Shown piece after piece: positions 63,084-64,000 of a stretch of DNA of 64,000 bases (position 1 is the stretch's first letter; the number at the start of each line of letters is the position of its first letter). Both the position numbers and the translations under genes were made by a program. Source of the DNA: Alitta virens (taxonomy: Eukaryota; Annelida; Polychaeta; Phyllodocida; Nereididae); NCBI GenBank assembly GCA_932294295.1, contig OW028574.1, positions 11,480,215 through 11,544,214 on the forward strand, in the 5' to 3' direction. Below the pieces are notes generated by a model. That model saw nothing but the letters and a program-made list of their open reading frames with translations. It was not told where the DNA came from and searched no databases.

Positions 63084-63692
63084 TTTATTTAGGAGACGTG
63101 TGTACAAAAAATACAAAGACATCAGATAATCAAATACACCCAGCCCTATACTGGCTTATCTGTCACAGAATTGATACTGATTAAACTACATAATGTCATT
63201 TATTTGCCACAGCAGTAAACATTCTGAATACCTATTTGATTTACAGATTCCTAAACATTTAATGAAAATTGTAAGCAGCACACTGAAATATATATTATAA
63301 GATTCAGACAAATGCAACTGGGGTGAATCATAATTAATTACAACTCATATAAAATGAAACCACTCCCAAAAGCCGGTAGTTTTAATTTTCATGTCCGGTT
63401 AGATAACAACTGTGAAATCAATTCTGTTTACATGCCATAACCAGGATTCATTATAGACCGTCATTGATATTTTTTGTGTGTTAATTTCATAACAAATTAA
63501 CAGATAGTACACAGGCTGATATGTAGCACATACAGACTTAGCTAGCTATTACAATAACAAATTTGGGTTAGTACAACCACAATGCTTCATAATGTTGTTA
63601 GTACAGAGTAACAATACAAAACTTATAAAATGCATGGTAGGCAGACATCCTGTTTGCCAGTGTTTGGTATATTTGTCTTTACCAAAGTTAAA
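63084..63692. other. Non-coding DNA, nothing recognised
   Basis: AT-rich sequence between the GA microsatellite and the right inverted-repeat arm. No frame, RNA or repeat recognised. Confidence 0.4.
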
Positions 63693-64000
63693 CAAATTTT
63701 AAGACCCTTATTTACCACTTTTGACATGGCAAACAAAAATTCTAACAGTAGAGGATCTTGAGAATAAAATGATGTGTAATATGACCATCAACCCTTTATG
63801 TGTCACCAACTTCTTAAATATCCATCTTTTTTGGAGATTGCCTCTATTAGCTCAGGACAGTCATTGCTGAAGTATTGGATTTGTTTATATGGTTGCCATG
63901 GATACAGACAAATTGTATAGTGGAAAAGATGAACATATGAGCAATAATTAACATTTTATTAACAATATAACATGCACATAAACCCAGATGCTTAAGCTTC
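63693..64000 (-). repeat. Right arm of the inverted repeat, cut by the window end
   Basis: This is the reverse complement of 61412-61702, from CAAATTTTAAGACCCTTA to AAGCATCTGGG and GAAGCTTAAG at the edge. The match continues to the last bases, so the full arm probably extends beyond the window. Confidence 0.9.

Noticed and set aside
63600..64000. A coding gene at the right edge
   Set aside because: The sequence is the inverted copy of non-coding 61412-61702 and has no long frame.

Overview
The window is nuclear DNA of an intron-rich animal. The sequence is AT-rich, the introns have GT-AG borders, 3' UTRs are long, and there are decayed SINE, LINE and MITE copies. Gene content (a Pez-type FERM phosphatase with a YAP-binding PPxY site, B4GAT1, C1D, a sushi-domain receptor) and compact exons fit an invertebrate bilaterian. 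A marine deuterostome or a lophotrochozoan seems likely, but the sequence alone does not settle this. No bacterial operon, CRISPR array or intact transposase was seen. Exon borders were read by eye from GT/AG sites, phase continuity and remembered family sequences. No alignment was run.

Layout. 1-5.4 kb: no clear gene, with a SINE and a hAT-like MITE. 5.96-8.93 kb, minus: 5' part of a gene for a large acidic Ser/Thr-rich secreted or type I protein that I do not recognise. 9.06-11.89 kb, plus: C1D (exosome cofactor), complete in five exons, head-to-head with the previous gene across a short promoter with a perfect CRE. 12.13-13.66 kb, minus: B4GAT1, a dystroglycan-glycan glucuronyltransferase, two coding exons, tail-to-tail with C1D. 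14.7-18.75 kb, plus: a single-pass receptor with seven sushi domains and PPxY and LPxY tail motifs, most like SUSD4, complete in eight exons. 21.2-58.7 kb, plus: a PTPN14/PTPN21 (Pez) phosphatase, 17 coding exons, about 1100 residues, in frame at every junction.

The 18.7 kb intron of the phosphatase between its linker and catalytic halves holds the most unusual content. A 2 kb open exon at 42.57-44.58 kb can be joined, all in phase 0, to a 24-codon starter exon at 41.6 kb, a 66-codon exon at 46.6 kb and a terminal exon at 48.3 kb. A CpG/CRE-bearing promoter-like stretch lies before it and a polyadenylation signal after it. It is either a nested same-strand gene of unknown function or a set of symmetric cassette exons or alternative starts of the phosphatase.

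Repeats include a 29-copy, 26-bp minisatellite with higher-order structure just after a splice donor, a tRNA-derived SINE family, a palindromic MITE family, a 698-bp pogo/mariner-like MITE and a 0.3-kb inverted repeat that runs to the window end.
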